Positions 38,947 through 47,391 of a DNA stretch of 50,358 bases are shown here, piece after piece. A program made the translations under genes and the position numbers. The notes under the pieces are model-generated. The model worked only from the letters and a program-made list of their open reading frames with translations. It was not told the origin of the DNA and ran no database searches. The first letter of the stretch is position 1. Each line of letters begins with the position of its first letter. Source of the stretch: CAYSLU01 sp964431965. Its GTDB lineage: Bacteria; Verrucomicrobiota; Kiritimatiellia; CAIKKV01; CAYSLU01. Location of the stretch: positions 1 to 50,358 of the forward strand of contig CAYSLU010000031.1 in assembly GCA_964431965.1 (NCBI GenBank), given 5' to 3'.

Positions 38947-41900
38947 CTACCGCAGGATCAGCGCGTCGGCCACGTCCAAGTCGAACGTGCAGACCGTGAC
39001 GGAGCCTTCCTTCCGGGTTTCCACTTTGGCGCCGCTCGCCAGGGCGACCTGCTTCGCCGGCGCCGGGATGTTCACGCGGACCGTGAGCCCCTTGGCCGCC
39101 GTGCCCGTCCAGTTCACCACGGGGATCAGCATGCCGGCCTTGGACTCGATGACCGTCGTCTCAATGCCGTTCGCCGGCTTGCCGTCGGCCGCCACGGCTT
39201 CGACCGGCAGCGGCGAACCCGCCGCGGCCGAGGCGACCAGCTGGCCGACCGCCGCGTCGAACTGGATGGGAAGGAAGTGGGCCATGGCGTCGTCGGCCGA
39301 TCCGCGGTCGACCGGCTTTAGCGGGATCGCCGGCTTGAAGAAGCTCAGGCCCGGGAGGAACGCGCAGTAGGTGACGCTCCCTTTTCCGGCGGCGCGGGCC
39401 ACGATAGCCGGCTTCCCGTCCTTGAACACGCCCGACGGCGGGAAGTCGCCGCTCACCCGAACGTGACTGATGGCGCCGAACACCGGGAACTGGAGCGGCG
39501 AGCCGCTGCTGCCCAACGCCGGCTCCCAGGCCACCTGGCCGACGGGCTCGGCGAAGGGTAGATCCTGTTTCAGGAACCCGACCGGCGCGCCGGGCTGTGC
39601 GAGCGCGGTCTGCTCCACGCCCATGAGCTCGCGGAGCACGGTGTTCGGCCGATTGTACTCGTCGAACATGCCGGCGCCGGCGGTGGCGAAGAGCCGCCCG
39701 CCCTTCTTCACCCAGTCGGCGATCTTGCGCGATGCCGCCTGGCTCACGTGGTTGTCGGTCAGGTAGAGCGTCCTGTAGGCATCGAGCGTGCCGTCGGCTG
39801 CGTCCTGATCGACCAGGAAGTCGAGCGGTATCTGGTGGTTCCGGATGGCGATGTAGAGCGCGCGCTTGGCGGAGCCGAACGAGCCCTCGTTGTCGCCCCA
39901 GATATCGGCGGTTTCGCTGAACCACAGGCCGGCGCTCGCGGGCCGGAGCCGGCCGGCTTGGACGATGTCCTCGAAGATTCCGAGCTCGCGCAGGCCCTTG
40001 AGCACCTCGGCGAACATCGGGGGACTCGTCACGTGGTTCTCGGTGTAGGCGATCCAGACCGGCTGGAACTCGAAGAGGTCAACGATCTGCATGCCGTGGG
40101 CCAGGGCGCCGTAGTACTGGCGCCGCCACATGTTCGGCGTGTTGCCGGGGTAGTGGGGCATGACGTAGTAGAGGATCTTGGCGTCGGGCTTGCCGCGGAG
40201 GCCCGCACGGAAGAGGTCCAGGTTGATCTCGTTCATCTGGGGCGACCCCACCGGAACTTGCCACACGTAGTCCTCGGCCCACGGCAGGGTCAGGCCGCCT
40301 TCGCGGAAGCAGGTGACCCACTTGAAGACTTCGCCGAGGTAGGAGTGGACCGATCCGCCATGGTGCGGCGAGAAGTTCGCGCCGATCCGGGCGTTCGGCA
40401 GGTTGCGGCGCAACGCGTCGGTGAGCTGCTTCATCTCCATGATGCCGTAGTGGTACAGGTAGCGAGTGGACCAGTAGTAGAGCCCGGGCTTGCTCTCCTT
40501 CAGCTTCGCGTCCGGGCTGTAGGCGATCTGCGTCCAGTCGCCCGCCGTCGGATCAACCTGCTTCGGCGAGAGCCCCTGCGACTTGAGGAACGCCACGAAC
40601 CCCTCCGTCGCCGCCTTGGGCGTTGGGGAGGGAAGCCCGATCTCGTCACCCAAGCTCACGACGGCCATGCCTGAGCGCTCGGCCGGGCTCATCTTCTGGC
40701 ATGAGGCCTCGAGCTGTGCGGCGTTCTGGCCGCGCAGGTCGGTGTAGCCCTTCGGACCGCTGACATGCGCGCCGCCCAATCCGTACAGGCCGGCGAATTC
40801 GGGGATGTTGCAGCGGGCGTAAACCAGCGTCTGGGACGGAGGCTTGCCGTGCGCGGGAACCTTCTTGAGGTAGTCGACCAACTCGGATACAGCTTCCGCC
40901 TGCGTCTGGATCTTGCGCGAGTAGCGCAGGTCCGCGAGGCCGATCAGCGGGAGCTTGCCGCTGATGGCGAATTCCCTGACGCTCGCGATCGAGCCGTTCG
41001 CCTCGCGCACGCCGAACTCCAGCTTGCACGGGCCGGTGCTCTCCCAGTTCCACTGGCCGTCGTTCAGGCTGTCCATCGCGGAGCCGATTTCAATCCAGTC
41101 GGTCTTCTGGCCGGGCTCGACCGCGATGGACGGCTGCTTCCACGTGCGCATGTGGACCCAGTAGGGCGAGTGATCGGTCCACACCGCCTTCACCGTGGCC
41201 TTGGCCGGGCCCGTGTTGGCGACCTTCACCCACACGTCGCCCGCCTGGGTCATCAGACCGTCGAGGGGAAGATAGCCTTCCTTCTCGATGCGCGTCTTCA
41301 CCGCCTGCTCGTCGCGGGTGAGCATGACGAGATCGACGTTCCGCTTGCCGGCGTTGCCCTTCTGCGGCGCGGCGATGAGGCTGATCCGCGCCGGGCCGGG
41401 CTGCAGGTCGGCATACGCATCGTGCCCTTCCCAGACGACGTTTTCGACAGCGCCCCAGTCCCACATGACTTCCTTCTGGAGCCTCTTGCCGAACGCCCAG
41501 ACCTTCAGGTTGTCGCGGCTGCCGTAGAGCCGGTCGAGAGCGGTCTTGCGTCCCTGTTCGACGCGCACGCGGAACTGGGTTTCAAAGCGGTACGGCGCCT
41601 CGTAGCGCACGAGCACCAGGTAGCGCCCGGCTTCCTTCACGTCGGCGGTGATGGATGCGACGGTCTCGTCGCCCTGCTCCGGCGCGCCGAGAAACCCCTT
41701 GCGGCTGAGGAACGTGTTGGCGAAGGTGGCGGCGAAGTAGTTCTCGCCCCAGGGCCTGGCCTGCCAGCCGGGCTTTTCGACGGTGAATTCCTCCGCTTCG
41801 CAGTAGAGCGCGCCGTCCGGCGCGGGTGCGACCGCCGTGCCCTTCCCCCGGTAGTCTTGAGGCGATTTGGCGGCGTCCGCGCGGGCGGCTCCGGCCGCCA

Positions 41901-41949
41901 GCAGGGCCACCGACAGTCCAAGGAAGAGAGAGAGATTCTCGAGCTTCAC
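38947..41949 (-). CDS. Secreted hydrolase-like protein with GH42-trimerisation-like region
   Basis: The protein has 1000 residues. The GTG at 41949 is chosen because AAAGGAG lies 6 nt upstream and a clean signal peptide follows (M-K-L-E-N-L-S-L..., ending A-R-A-D-A). An ATG at 41970 lacks a ribosome site. An N-terminal beta-domain (about 40-300) precedes a barrel-like middle with Y-Y-W-S-T-R-Y-L-Y-H-Y-G and Y-V-W-Q-V-P-V, then a region with L-Y-L-T-D-N-H-V-S and A-D-W-V-K-K-G-G-R-L-F, which resembles the trimerisation domain of GH42 beta-galactosidases. The catalytic Glu pair was not securely identified. The signal peptide sets it apart from the cytoplasmic enzymes in the window. Confidence 0.6.
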   Translation of the reverse strand: MKLENLSLFLGLSVALLAAGAARADAAKSPQDYRGKGTAVAPAPDGALYCEAEEFTVEKPGWQARPWGENYFAATFANTFLSRKGFLGAPEQGDETVASITADVKEAGRYLVLVRYEAPYRFETQFRVRVEQGRKTALDRLYGSRDNLKVWAFGKRLQKEVMWDWGAVENVVWEGHDAYADLQPGPARISLIAAPQKGNAGKRNVDLVMLTRDEQAVKTRIEKEGYLPLDGLMTQAGDVWVKVANTGPAKATVKAVWTDHSPYWVHMRTWKQPSIAVEPGQKTDWIEIGSAMDSLNDGQWNWESTGPCKLEFGVREANGSIASVREFAISGKLPLIGLADLRYSRKIQTQAEAVSELVDYLKKVPAHGKPPSQTLVYARCNIPEFAGLYGLGGAHVSGPKGYTDLRGQNAAQLEASCQKMSPAERSGMAVVSLGDEIGLPSPTPKAATEGFVAFLKSQGLSPKQVDPTAGDWTQIAYSPDAKLKESKPGLYYWSTRYLYHYGIMEMKQLTDALRRNLPNARIGANFSPHHGGSVHSYLGEVFKWVTCFREGGLTLPWAEDYVWQVPVGSPQMNEINLDLFRAGLRGKPDAKILYYVMPHYPGNTPNMWRRQYYGALAHGMQIVDLFEFQPVWIAYTENHVTSPPMFAEVLKGLRELGIFEDIVQAGRLRPASAGLWFSETADIWGDNEGSFGSAKRALYIAIRNHQIPLDFLVDQDAADGTLDAYRTLYLTDNHVSQAASRKIADWVKKGGRLFATAGAGMFDEYNRPNTVLRELMGVEQTALAQPGAPVGFLKQDLPFAEPVGQVAWEPALGSSGSPLQFPVFGAISHVRVSGDFPPSGVFKDGKPAIVARAAGKGSVTYCAFLPGLSFFKPAIPLKPVDRGSADDAMAHFLPIQFDAAVGQLVASAAAGSPLPVEAVAADGKPANGIETTVIESKAGMLIPVVNWTGTAAKGLTVRVNIPAPAKQVALASGAKVETRKEGSVTVCTFDLDVADALILR

Positions 41950-41998
41950 GATCCGCTCCTTTCGAGGCATGGCCAACGTGCCGGCATCCGGTGTGCGC

Positions 41999-42028
41999 AC
42001 CATACCGGAAGCGCGCGGGAGGCCACAA
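41999..42028 (-). promoter_or_regulatory. Promoter of the secreted hydrolase-SUMF1 operon
   Basis: On the minus strand TTGTGG (42023-42028) and TATGGT (41999-42004) are separated by 18 nt. The predicted leader of about 42 nt ends at the GTG at 41949. Confidence 0.4.
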
Positions 42029-42119
42029 ATGAAAACGGCGACGAGGAACCGGCGGGGACCGCCGGCTCCAGCGGCGCCAACCCGTTCGGATGCCGTGCGC
42101 CCCGTAAGGGCCTGGCGCC

Positions 42120-42449
42120 TCACCCCATGAACCACGAGGGGACTCGCGCGAGTGCCCAGGCGGCGATTGCGCCGGCCGCAACCCACCGGGCGTAGCGTCT
42201 GAAGTCGGTCGGCGACGCCGGCTGGCCGTCCGCGGACGTGCCGTCGCACCAGCGGATATCCGCGTAGCGGGCCAGGACGAGCCCCGCGGCCGCCAAGGCG
42301 AATATCAGGTCCAGCGGCGACGGCATCGGGGGCCGCTTCTCGACAAGAAAGACGATGCAGAAAAAGAGCAGGACCGGTCCGGCGATCATCCAGTAGATGC
42401 GAAGCAGGAAGCCCTGGGCGCTTCGTGGGGGGGCGGACGGAATGGTCAT
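42120..42449 (-). CDS. Small membrane protein, no recognised family
   Basis: The 109-residue protein has three likely membrane segments: about 16-36 (L-R-I-Y-W-M-I-A-G-P), 46-60 (I-F-A-L-A-A-A-G-L-V-L) and 88-104 (W-V-A-A-G-A-I-A-A-W-A). AAAGGA lies upstream of ATG 42449. I did not recognise the family or function. The gene lies 170 bp upstream of the secreted hydrolase gene, on the same strand, and downstream of the GH31 gene. Confidence 0.55.
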   Translation of the reverse strand: MTIPSAPPRSAQGFLLRIYWMIAGPVLLFFCIVFLVEKRPPMPSPLDLIFALAAAGLVLARYADIRWCDGTSADGQPASPTDFRRYARWVAAGAIAAWALARVPSWFMG

Positions 42450-42465
42450 GGTGCACGATCCTTTC

Positions 42466-42479
42466 GACCGATATCGGTC
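42466..42479. promoter_or_regulatory. 14-bp perfect palindrome upstream of a membrane protein gene
   Basis: GACCGATATCGGTC reads the same on both strands. It ends 17 nt upstream of the ATG at 42449, where a regulator bound to it could block a promoter or initiation. The regulator is unknown. Confidence 0.4.
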
Positions 42480-42660
42480 TAGCGGATGGCGGCCCGACCA
42501 TCCAAGTTGCCTGCGGCGATCACGAACCGCCGCACCCTTGGTGTCCGCGCGGTGCCATTGGCGCCCGCACGAACGGTGTCACCTATAGCAGGTGCGCAGA
42601 GGAAGGGGCAAGCGGATCCGGAGATCGTCGTGGAGCCGGAACGATCGCGATGCCGACCGT

Positions 42661-42747
42661 CCCGGAGGCGGCCCGCGACCTCCGGGCGTGAGCAGGCGAA
42701 CTCCAAGCGTACGTCTTCCGCTCGCCTGCGCTCGGAGATCGCGGGCC
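42661..42747. repeat. Mutually exclusive hairpins after the GH31 gene
   Basis: Hairpin one: CCCGGAGG (42661-42668) with CCTCCGGG (42679-42686). Hairpin two: GGCCCGCGACCTCCG (42670-42684) with CGGAGATCGCGGGCC (42733-42747), one mismatch, plus inner GAGCAGGCGA (42690-42699) with TCGCCTGCGCTC (42722-42733), one or two bases bulged. Both use 42679-42684, so they exclude each other. No T-tract is near. Confidence 0.5.
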
Positions 42748-42790
42748 ACCTTTGCGTCTCTTCCGCCAACTGCACCTTTTGGGGAAGGCG

Positions 42791-45067
42791 TTACGCGAGT
42801 CCGCTGACGGTGCCGAGCGGGGAGGCCGCGAGTCCGCCGAATGAGTCGTCGAAGCGCAGTTCCGCGGCGCGCTCGGCTTTCATCTCGTCCGTGCACTGGA
42901 CGGCCTCGGGGTAGACCCGGATGCGGGCGTCGCGCACGGCGTATACGGGCAGGCGCTCGAGCGTCGCCGTGACGCCGCGGAGCAGGCGCGGCCCGGTCAG
43001 CCGCTCGCCGGTCCAGACGTCCACCCACTCGCCGGCCGGCAGGTACACGTCGCGGCGGCCGTCGCCGCTCAGGATGGGGGCAACCATGAGCGAGTCGCCG
43101 CAGTAGAACTGGTCGTCGATATGCCAGCACAGCGGATCGTCGGCGTGATGGAAGACCAGGGCGCGGAAGACCGGCAGGCCGGACGCGATCGCCTTGTGGC
43201 CCTCGTCGGCGAGGTAGGGGATGAGGGCGTAACGGAGGCGCCACCACTTGCGGATCAGATCGGCCACCGCGGGGTAGGCGTACGGCTCGCGGGGGTGGGC
43301 GCCATGGTAGCGGAAGTGGCTGGTGAACACGCCGACCTGGGTCCAGCGCACGTACAGGTCGTCCGCCGGCCACGTGCCCATGAAGTCGGGCACGCCGTGG
43401 AATCCGGGCACATCGTGGCTCCAGAACGCGAAGCCGCTCAGCCCCGCGTGCAGGCCGCCGCGGATGCAGCCGGCGAGGCCGTCCCACGAGCCGGCCGCGT
43501 CGCCCGCCCAGTGGACCGGGTAGCGGTGGCTGCCGGCCCACGCGGAGCGCGCCCAGATGATCCCCTCGCCGGTGGTCGCCTGGGTCACGTCGAAAGCCGC
43601 CTTCTGGTAGAGCAGGGCGAAGAGGTTGTGCAACTTCTCCGGCGGCATGGCGCGATACGGCACGCCCTCGTGGATGTGTTCGCCGAAGTCGGTCTTGATG
43701 GCCGCCGCTCCCTGCCGAAGCAGGTCGGCCAAGAGGCCCTGATACCAGGCCACGGCCTCCGGGTTGCTGAAGTCGATCGTGGCCACGTACTGCAGCCCGC
43801 TGAACTGCGACTCGAGCAGCCGCGTGGTGGCGTCCGAGAAGAAGGCGTATCGCTTCCCGGTGGCTTCCGCGCACAGGCTGCAGGTCTTCGCCACGTGAGG
43901 GAGCTGCCAGAGGGAGATGCGGAAGCCCTTCGCGCGCATGTCGGCCATGAAGCCGGCGGGGTCGGGGAAGCGCGTCTTGCCGAACTTCCAGTCGCACGTC
44001 CAGTCCTCGTCGAACCAGCCGACATCGAGGTGCAGCACGTCGCACGGGAAGCCGCCCTCCCGCAGGCGCGCGGCCACGTCGCGCACCTCGTCGGCGGTCC
44101 GGTAGGTCATGCGGCTCATCCAGACGCCGTAGGACCACGTCGGCACGGGGCGGGGGAAGCCGGTGACGCGGCGGTAGTTGCGGAGGATGCGCTCGATCGC
44201 GCCGCCGCCGATGAAGAACAGGTCAAGAGACTCATCGTCCACCGCCGCCTGGGCCGCCCGCGTGGAAAGGTCGGCGAGGGACAGCCTCACGTGGCCGTGC
44301 GTGTGCATGAACAGGCCGTAGGGGCGGCTCGACACGTAGAACGGGATGTTCTTGTAGCACCGGCGGTTGTTGACCCCCAGCGCGTCGGCGTTCTCGAGCA
44401 GGAGCGTGCGCCCGGACAGGTTCATGCCGGCGAACCGCTCGCCGGTGCCGGCGTACCGCTCGGCCGGGGCGGCGTGCAGGGCGAACACGCTCTTCACAGG
44501 GCGCCCGTCGCGCGTGACGAAGGCCAGCGCGAGCGAGTCGTGGATATCCGGGAAGAACGAGTCGATGGCCATGAACGGAACGGCTGTCCGGCCGTCGGGG
44601 AACACCGTGGCGTTCCACGTTTCGCCGGGGCCGCGCATGGCATTGCCCGGGAGCGGGCGGGATTCGGGCGCAGTTGTGGCGACGGTGAGCCGGGCCGTGC
44701 CGCGGCTGTCGCGCACGGTCCAGCCGGCGGCGGTGCGCTCGACGGAGAGCGGCTCCGGCTTGAGGTCGGGCGCCCATTCGAGCATGGGACCCGCGTCGCC
44801 CGCGGTGAGCCCGTCCCAAGACGCGGAGACACGGACGATCTCGTCGCCATAGGCGCGGACCGTCACGGTCGCGGGCCACGGCGGGACCGTGACGTCCGGG
44901 CGCATGAGGAATCCCTTTTCCTGGGCCTGGAACGGGACCGCAAAGACGACTGCCCCGCCGCGGGCCTCGGCGGATACGGGATAGCCGGCGCGCCACAGGC
45001 GGTCGTTCGACGCCTCGGGCGTTTCGAAGTCGAGCAGATCGCAGAACAGCCGGTTCGTCTGTTTCAT
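42791..45067 (-). CDS. GH31 alpha-xylosidase/alpha-glucosidase
   Basis: The 758-residue protein has the GH31 arrangement: an N-terminal beta-sandwich, a TIM barrel with W-S-Y-G-V-W-M-S-R (311-319) and D-V-L-H-L-D-V-G-W-F (343-352), nucleophile Asp460 in I-K-T-D-F-G-E, and acid/base Asp523 in H-W-A-G-D-A-A-G-S-W. K-T-D-F-G-E is the wording of YicI-type alpha-xylosidases, which release xylose from xyloglucan oligosaccharides; alpha-glucosidase activity is an alternative. No signal peptide. A longer frame begins with TTG inside the promoter, so the ATG at 45067 is preferred. It stands alone on the minus strand. Confidence 0.9.
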   Translation of the reverse strand: MKQTNRLFCDLLDFETPEASNDRLWRAGYPVSAEARGGAVVFAVPFQAQEKGFLMRPDVTVPPWPATVTVRAYGDEIVRVSASWDGLTAGDAGPMLEWAPDLKPEPLSVERTAAGWTVRDSRGTARLTVATTAPESRPLPGNAMRGPGETWNATVFPDGRTAVPFMAIDSFFPDIHDSLALAFVTRDGRPVKSVFALHAAPAERYAGTGERFAGMNLSGRTLLLENADALGVNNRRCYKNIPFYVSSRPYGLFMHTHGHVRLSLADLSTRAAQAAVDDESLDLFFIGGGAIERILRNYRRVTGFPRPVPTWSYGVWMSRMTYRTADEVRDVAARLREGGFPCDVLHLDVGWFDEDWTCDWKFGKTRFPDPAGFMADMRAKGFRISLWQLPHVAKTCSLCAEATGKRYAFFSDATTRLLESQFSGLQYVATIDFSNPEAVAWYQGLLADLLRQGAAAIKTDFGEHIHEGVPYRAMPPEKLHNLFALLYQKAAFDVTQATTGEGIIWARSAWAGSHRYPVHWAGDAAGSWDGLAGCIRGGLHAGLSGFAFWSHDVPGFHGVPDFMGTWPADDLYVRWTQVGVFTSHFRYHGAHPREPYAYPAVADLIRKWWRLRYALIPYLADEGHKAIASGLPVFRALVFHHADDPLCWHIDDQFYCGDSLMVAPILSGDGRRDVYLPAGEWVDVWTGERLTGPRLLRGVTATLERLPVYAVRDARIRVYPEAVQCTDEMKAERAAELRFDDSFGGLAASPLGTVSGLA

Positions 45068-45107
45068 GTGGGGTCTCGCCGTGTTTGAGGCCAACCAGAG
45101 CGCGGCG

Positions 45108-45136
45108 ATTATGCGCGATGCGCGACAGGCGCGCAA
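45108..45136 (-). promoter_or_regulatory. Promoter of the GH31 gene
   Basis: On the minus strand TTGCGC (45131-45136) and CATAAT (45108-45113) are separated by 17 nt. The predicted leader is about 34 nt. Confidence 0.55.
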
Positions 45137-45248
45137 GGAGCGGGCGCGCTCCAGTGCTTCAGGCGCCGTACTCAGGGTCCGTGACCGCGAAACGAGGCCG
45201 TCTACCGCGGAAATGCGGGCAAAACAGCATCGGATCTGAAAAAGAGTA

Positions 45249-45295
45249 ATATTTATGAGGCATCCGTTGATAAATATCAGGTGCGGCTATATATT
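45249..45295 (+). promoter_or_regulatory. Promoter and operator-like repeats of the XRE-FtsA-like operon
   Basis: TTGATA (45267-45272) and TATATT (45290-45295) are separated by 17 nt. TGATA-AA-TATCA (45268-45279) is a perfect palindrome over the -35 box. ATATTTAT (45249-45256) and ATAAATAT (45270-45277) add an 8-bp inverted repeat. The XRE protein encoded 31 nt downstream is the obvious candidate repressor. The local AT content is strikingly above the window average. Confidence 0.65.
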
Positions 45296-45325
45296 CGAGC
45301 CCAGCGACGGAATAAGGCGGGAACC

Positions 45326-45892
45326 ATGTCGGAAGCGATTCCATTGAGCGAGGTGTTCTGGACGGCCCGGCGGCGGAAGGGGATGACCCAATCCGAGCTG
45401 GCCAAGGCCGTGCGCTGCTCGCAGTCCGCGATCAGCATGTTCGAGGCTGGCCGTGCGGACGCCTTGTCGAAGGAGCGGATCGCCGCGATCGCCGAGAAGC
45501 TGGGCGTAGACCTGTCGGCGGCTGGCCCGGCGCGTGCCGGGGCGGTGAGCGGGGAGCGGCGTCTCAAGTATTGCCCGGTGGCGCGCTGTCCGGCGAATGC
45601 GCCATATGCGGCGGCCGGGAGGGTTTTCTACCTGCCTGCGCTGGTCGAAGCGCCAGCGGAGGAGAAGACCCGCTGCCGCCTGTGCGGCGAGTTTCTGGAG
45701 GACGCCTGTCCGAACGACGAATGCCCGGCGCCGGTGGGCGAGGGCGGCTTCTGCACGGCGTGCGGGACTCCCTACATCGCGGTTGCGCTGCCCCCGGGGG
45801 TCGATCCGGAGCAGTGGGCGGACGCGGCCCGGGCGAAGGTCCTGCAGGTTCGATCGTTGCTGGGGGTGCGGCTGGGTGGAGTCGTCCCGTGA
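45326..45892 (+). CDS. XRE-family regulator with C-terminal zinc-ribbon-like region
   Basis: The 188-residue protein has an N-terminal helix-turn-helix (about 8-62; K-G-M-T-Q-S-E-L-A-K and Q-S-A-I-S-M-F-E) typical of XRE/Cro regulators. The C-terminal part contains eight Cys, C-x4-C at 83/88, C-x2-C at 117/120, C-x4-C at 128/133 and C-x2-C at 143/146, probably two zinc ribbons. The ATG at 45326 follows the promoter. It lies 92 bp upstream of the FtsA-like gene on the same strand, so co-transcription is likely. It may repress its own promoter and sense a ligand, metal or partner through the ribbons; this is inference. Confidence 0.75.
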   Translation: MSEAIPLSEVFWTARRRKGMTQSELAKAVRCSQSAISMFEAGRADALSKERIAAIAEKLGVDLSAAGPARAGAVSGERRLKYCPVARCPANAPYAAAGRVFYLPALVEAPAEEKTRCRLCGEFLEDACPNDECPAPVGEGGFCTACGTPYIAVALPPGVDPEQWADAARAKVLQVRSLLGVRLGGVVP

Positions 45893-45984
45893 TAAGCGGG
45901 CCTACATTTTTGAGGGCGCCGGGCGGACGACACGCGTCCGGTGCGCGGTTGCGTCGGATGCTAACTATCTGGGAGGAATTGGTC

Positions 45985-47391
45985 ATGCGCTGGCGAAACG
46001 AGGCCACGCCAAAGGCGGTTCACGAGTTCGAGACACAGCACACGTTCGCCGCTGCGGTGATCGGCGATGCGCAGGTGGTGATGATGATCGCGCACGTCGA
46101 TCAGTCGCGGAGCGTGATTCCGCTCCGCTCGCACGCGGAGCCGCTGCCGGCCGGCCGGGCCTACACGCCATCGCTGCGGCAGATCGAGGACGCGCTGAAG
46201 GTCTGCTGGGGGCATCTGGCGGGCGAGGAGATCGAGTACACCCGGTTCTTCCTGTGCCTGCCGCCCATGTGCACCCAGAGCCGCCGGGCCTCGGGCAGCA
46301 TTCGGATTCCGGAGCCGCCGGGCGGTCCGGAAGCGGTGCGCCCGCGAGTGACGGAGGCCCATATCCGCGAGCTGGCCCAGGTCGTGTGCCGCGAGCACGT
46401 CCCCCCGAAGTTCGCGGCGGTCGATGTGCAGCCGCTCGGATACGTGCTGGACAACGGGTGCCGGGTTGCGGACCCGCTGGGCAGCATCACCTCCAGCCTG
46501 GAGATGCAGGCGCACGTGGTGATGGCGGACAGCGGGATGACGACCGGAATCCTCGACGCGCTGACCCAGATGGGCCTGCGGGTGGACGTGATGACGACCC
46601 CCTACGGCGCGACCGCCGGATTCGTCTCTGAGGAGGATCTGGCGTCCGGCTGCGCCCAGATCGATGTGGGCCGGGCCTACACCTGCTGCGGCTTCTACCA
46701 GGACGGGGCCATGGTCCACACCGCGCTGGTGCCGGGCGGCAGCGAGCAGGTGGTCGACGAGACCGCCGATTGCCTGGGGCTGCGCGCCGGCGATCTGCGC
46801 GCCCTCCTGACGGAGAAGATGGACGCGCTGATGGCGGCCGACGAGTGCGGGCTGCTGCTGCTGCCGCTGCCGGGCGGATCGGCGCGCAGCCGTCTTTCGG
46901 TCGGCGAACTGGATGCCGTGCTGATCGCCCGCGCGGAGGATCTGTTCCGGCGCATCCTCAGCACGATGAACGCGCTCGTCCGCGACCGGAGCGTGCGGAT
47001 GCGCCGGATTCAGATCCTGGGCGAGGACCGGCTCGTGCTGCGGGCGCTGCACCACGTCGGGCAGGCGTTCTTCCCGACCCAGTGCCATCTGGTGACGCCG
47101 GACCGGGTATTCGGGCCGGAGGAGTCGCAGGTGGCGGCGCTCGCCCGGACGATCGGCCTGCTGCGGCGGGGGGCCTTCGGGCCCGTGACGCCCCAGCCGT
47201 ACCTGGATCTCTACAACAAGGTGACGCCGGCTGACCCGGCGTTCCGCGCGGTATACGATGGGGTGCGGGCGCTGGTGCAGGAGTTCCGGGCCGTCTCGCG
47301 CGACTTGGCCGCCAGCCTGCGGGTGGCGAACAGCGCGGCGAGCCGCGCCTCGCGCGCGATCGCGAGCCGCGTGCACCAGTGGTTCTGGTGA
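45985..47391 (+). CDS. FtsA-like protein with degenerate nucleotide-binding motifs
   Basis: The protein has 468 residues. ATG 45985 has GGGAGGAA 6 nt upstream. Its order of segments matches FtsA: an SHS2/1C-type domain (about 60-160), A-D-P-L-G (162-166), then L-E-M-Q-A-H-V-V-M-A (172-181), M-G-L-R-V-D-V (196-202) and Q-I-D-V-G (225-229), then G-L-L-R-R near 391-395. The N-terminal V-G-L-D-I-G-T strand of FtsA is absent, D-I-G-G-G-T is reduced to D-V-G, and the adenosine-site L-T-G-G-G is I-L-G-E-D, so ATP binding is doubtful. The last ~20 residues (A-S-R-A-I-A-S-R-V-H-Q-W-F-W) look like FtsA's membrane-targeting amphipathic helix. FtsA tethers FtsZ to the membrane. No ftsZ is nearby, so this is likely a specialised paralogue. 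Its stop abuts the PL26-like gene's stop. Confidence 0.7.
   Translation: MRWRNEATPKAVHEFETQHTFAAAVIGDAQVVMMIAHVDQSRSVIPLRSHAEPLPAGRAYTPSLRQIEDALKVCWGHLAGEEIEYTRFFLCLPPMCTQSRRASGSIRIPEPPGGPEAVRPRVTEAHIRELAQVVCREHVPPKFAAVDVQPLGYVLDNGCRVADPLGSITSSLEMQAHVVMADSGMTTGILDALTQMGLRVDVMTTPYGATAGFVSEEDLASGCAQIDVGRAYTCCGFYQDGAMVHTALVPGGSEQVVDETADCLGLRAGDLRALLTEKMDALMAADECGLLLLPLPGGSARSRLSVGELDAVLIARAEDLFRRILSTMNALVRDRSVRMRRIQILGEDRLVLRALHHVGQAFFPTQCHLVTPDRVFGPEESQVAALARTIGLLRRGAFGPVTPQPYLDLYNKVTPADPAFRAVYDGVRALVQEFRAVSRDLAASLRVANSAASRASRAIASRVHQWFW

Larger units (their letters stand above)
42450..42790. other. 341-bp gap with palindrome and alternative hairpins
   Basis: No gene is supported. It contains the 14-bp palindrome at 42466-42479, and two competing hairpins at 42661-42747 just after the GH31 stop. 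Confidence 0.5.
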
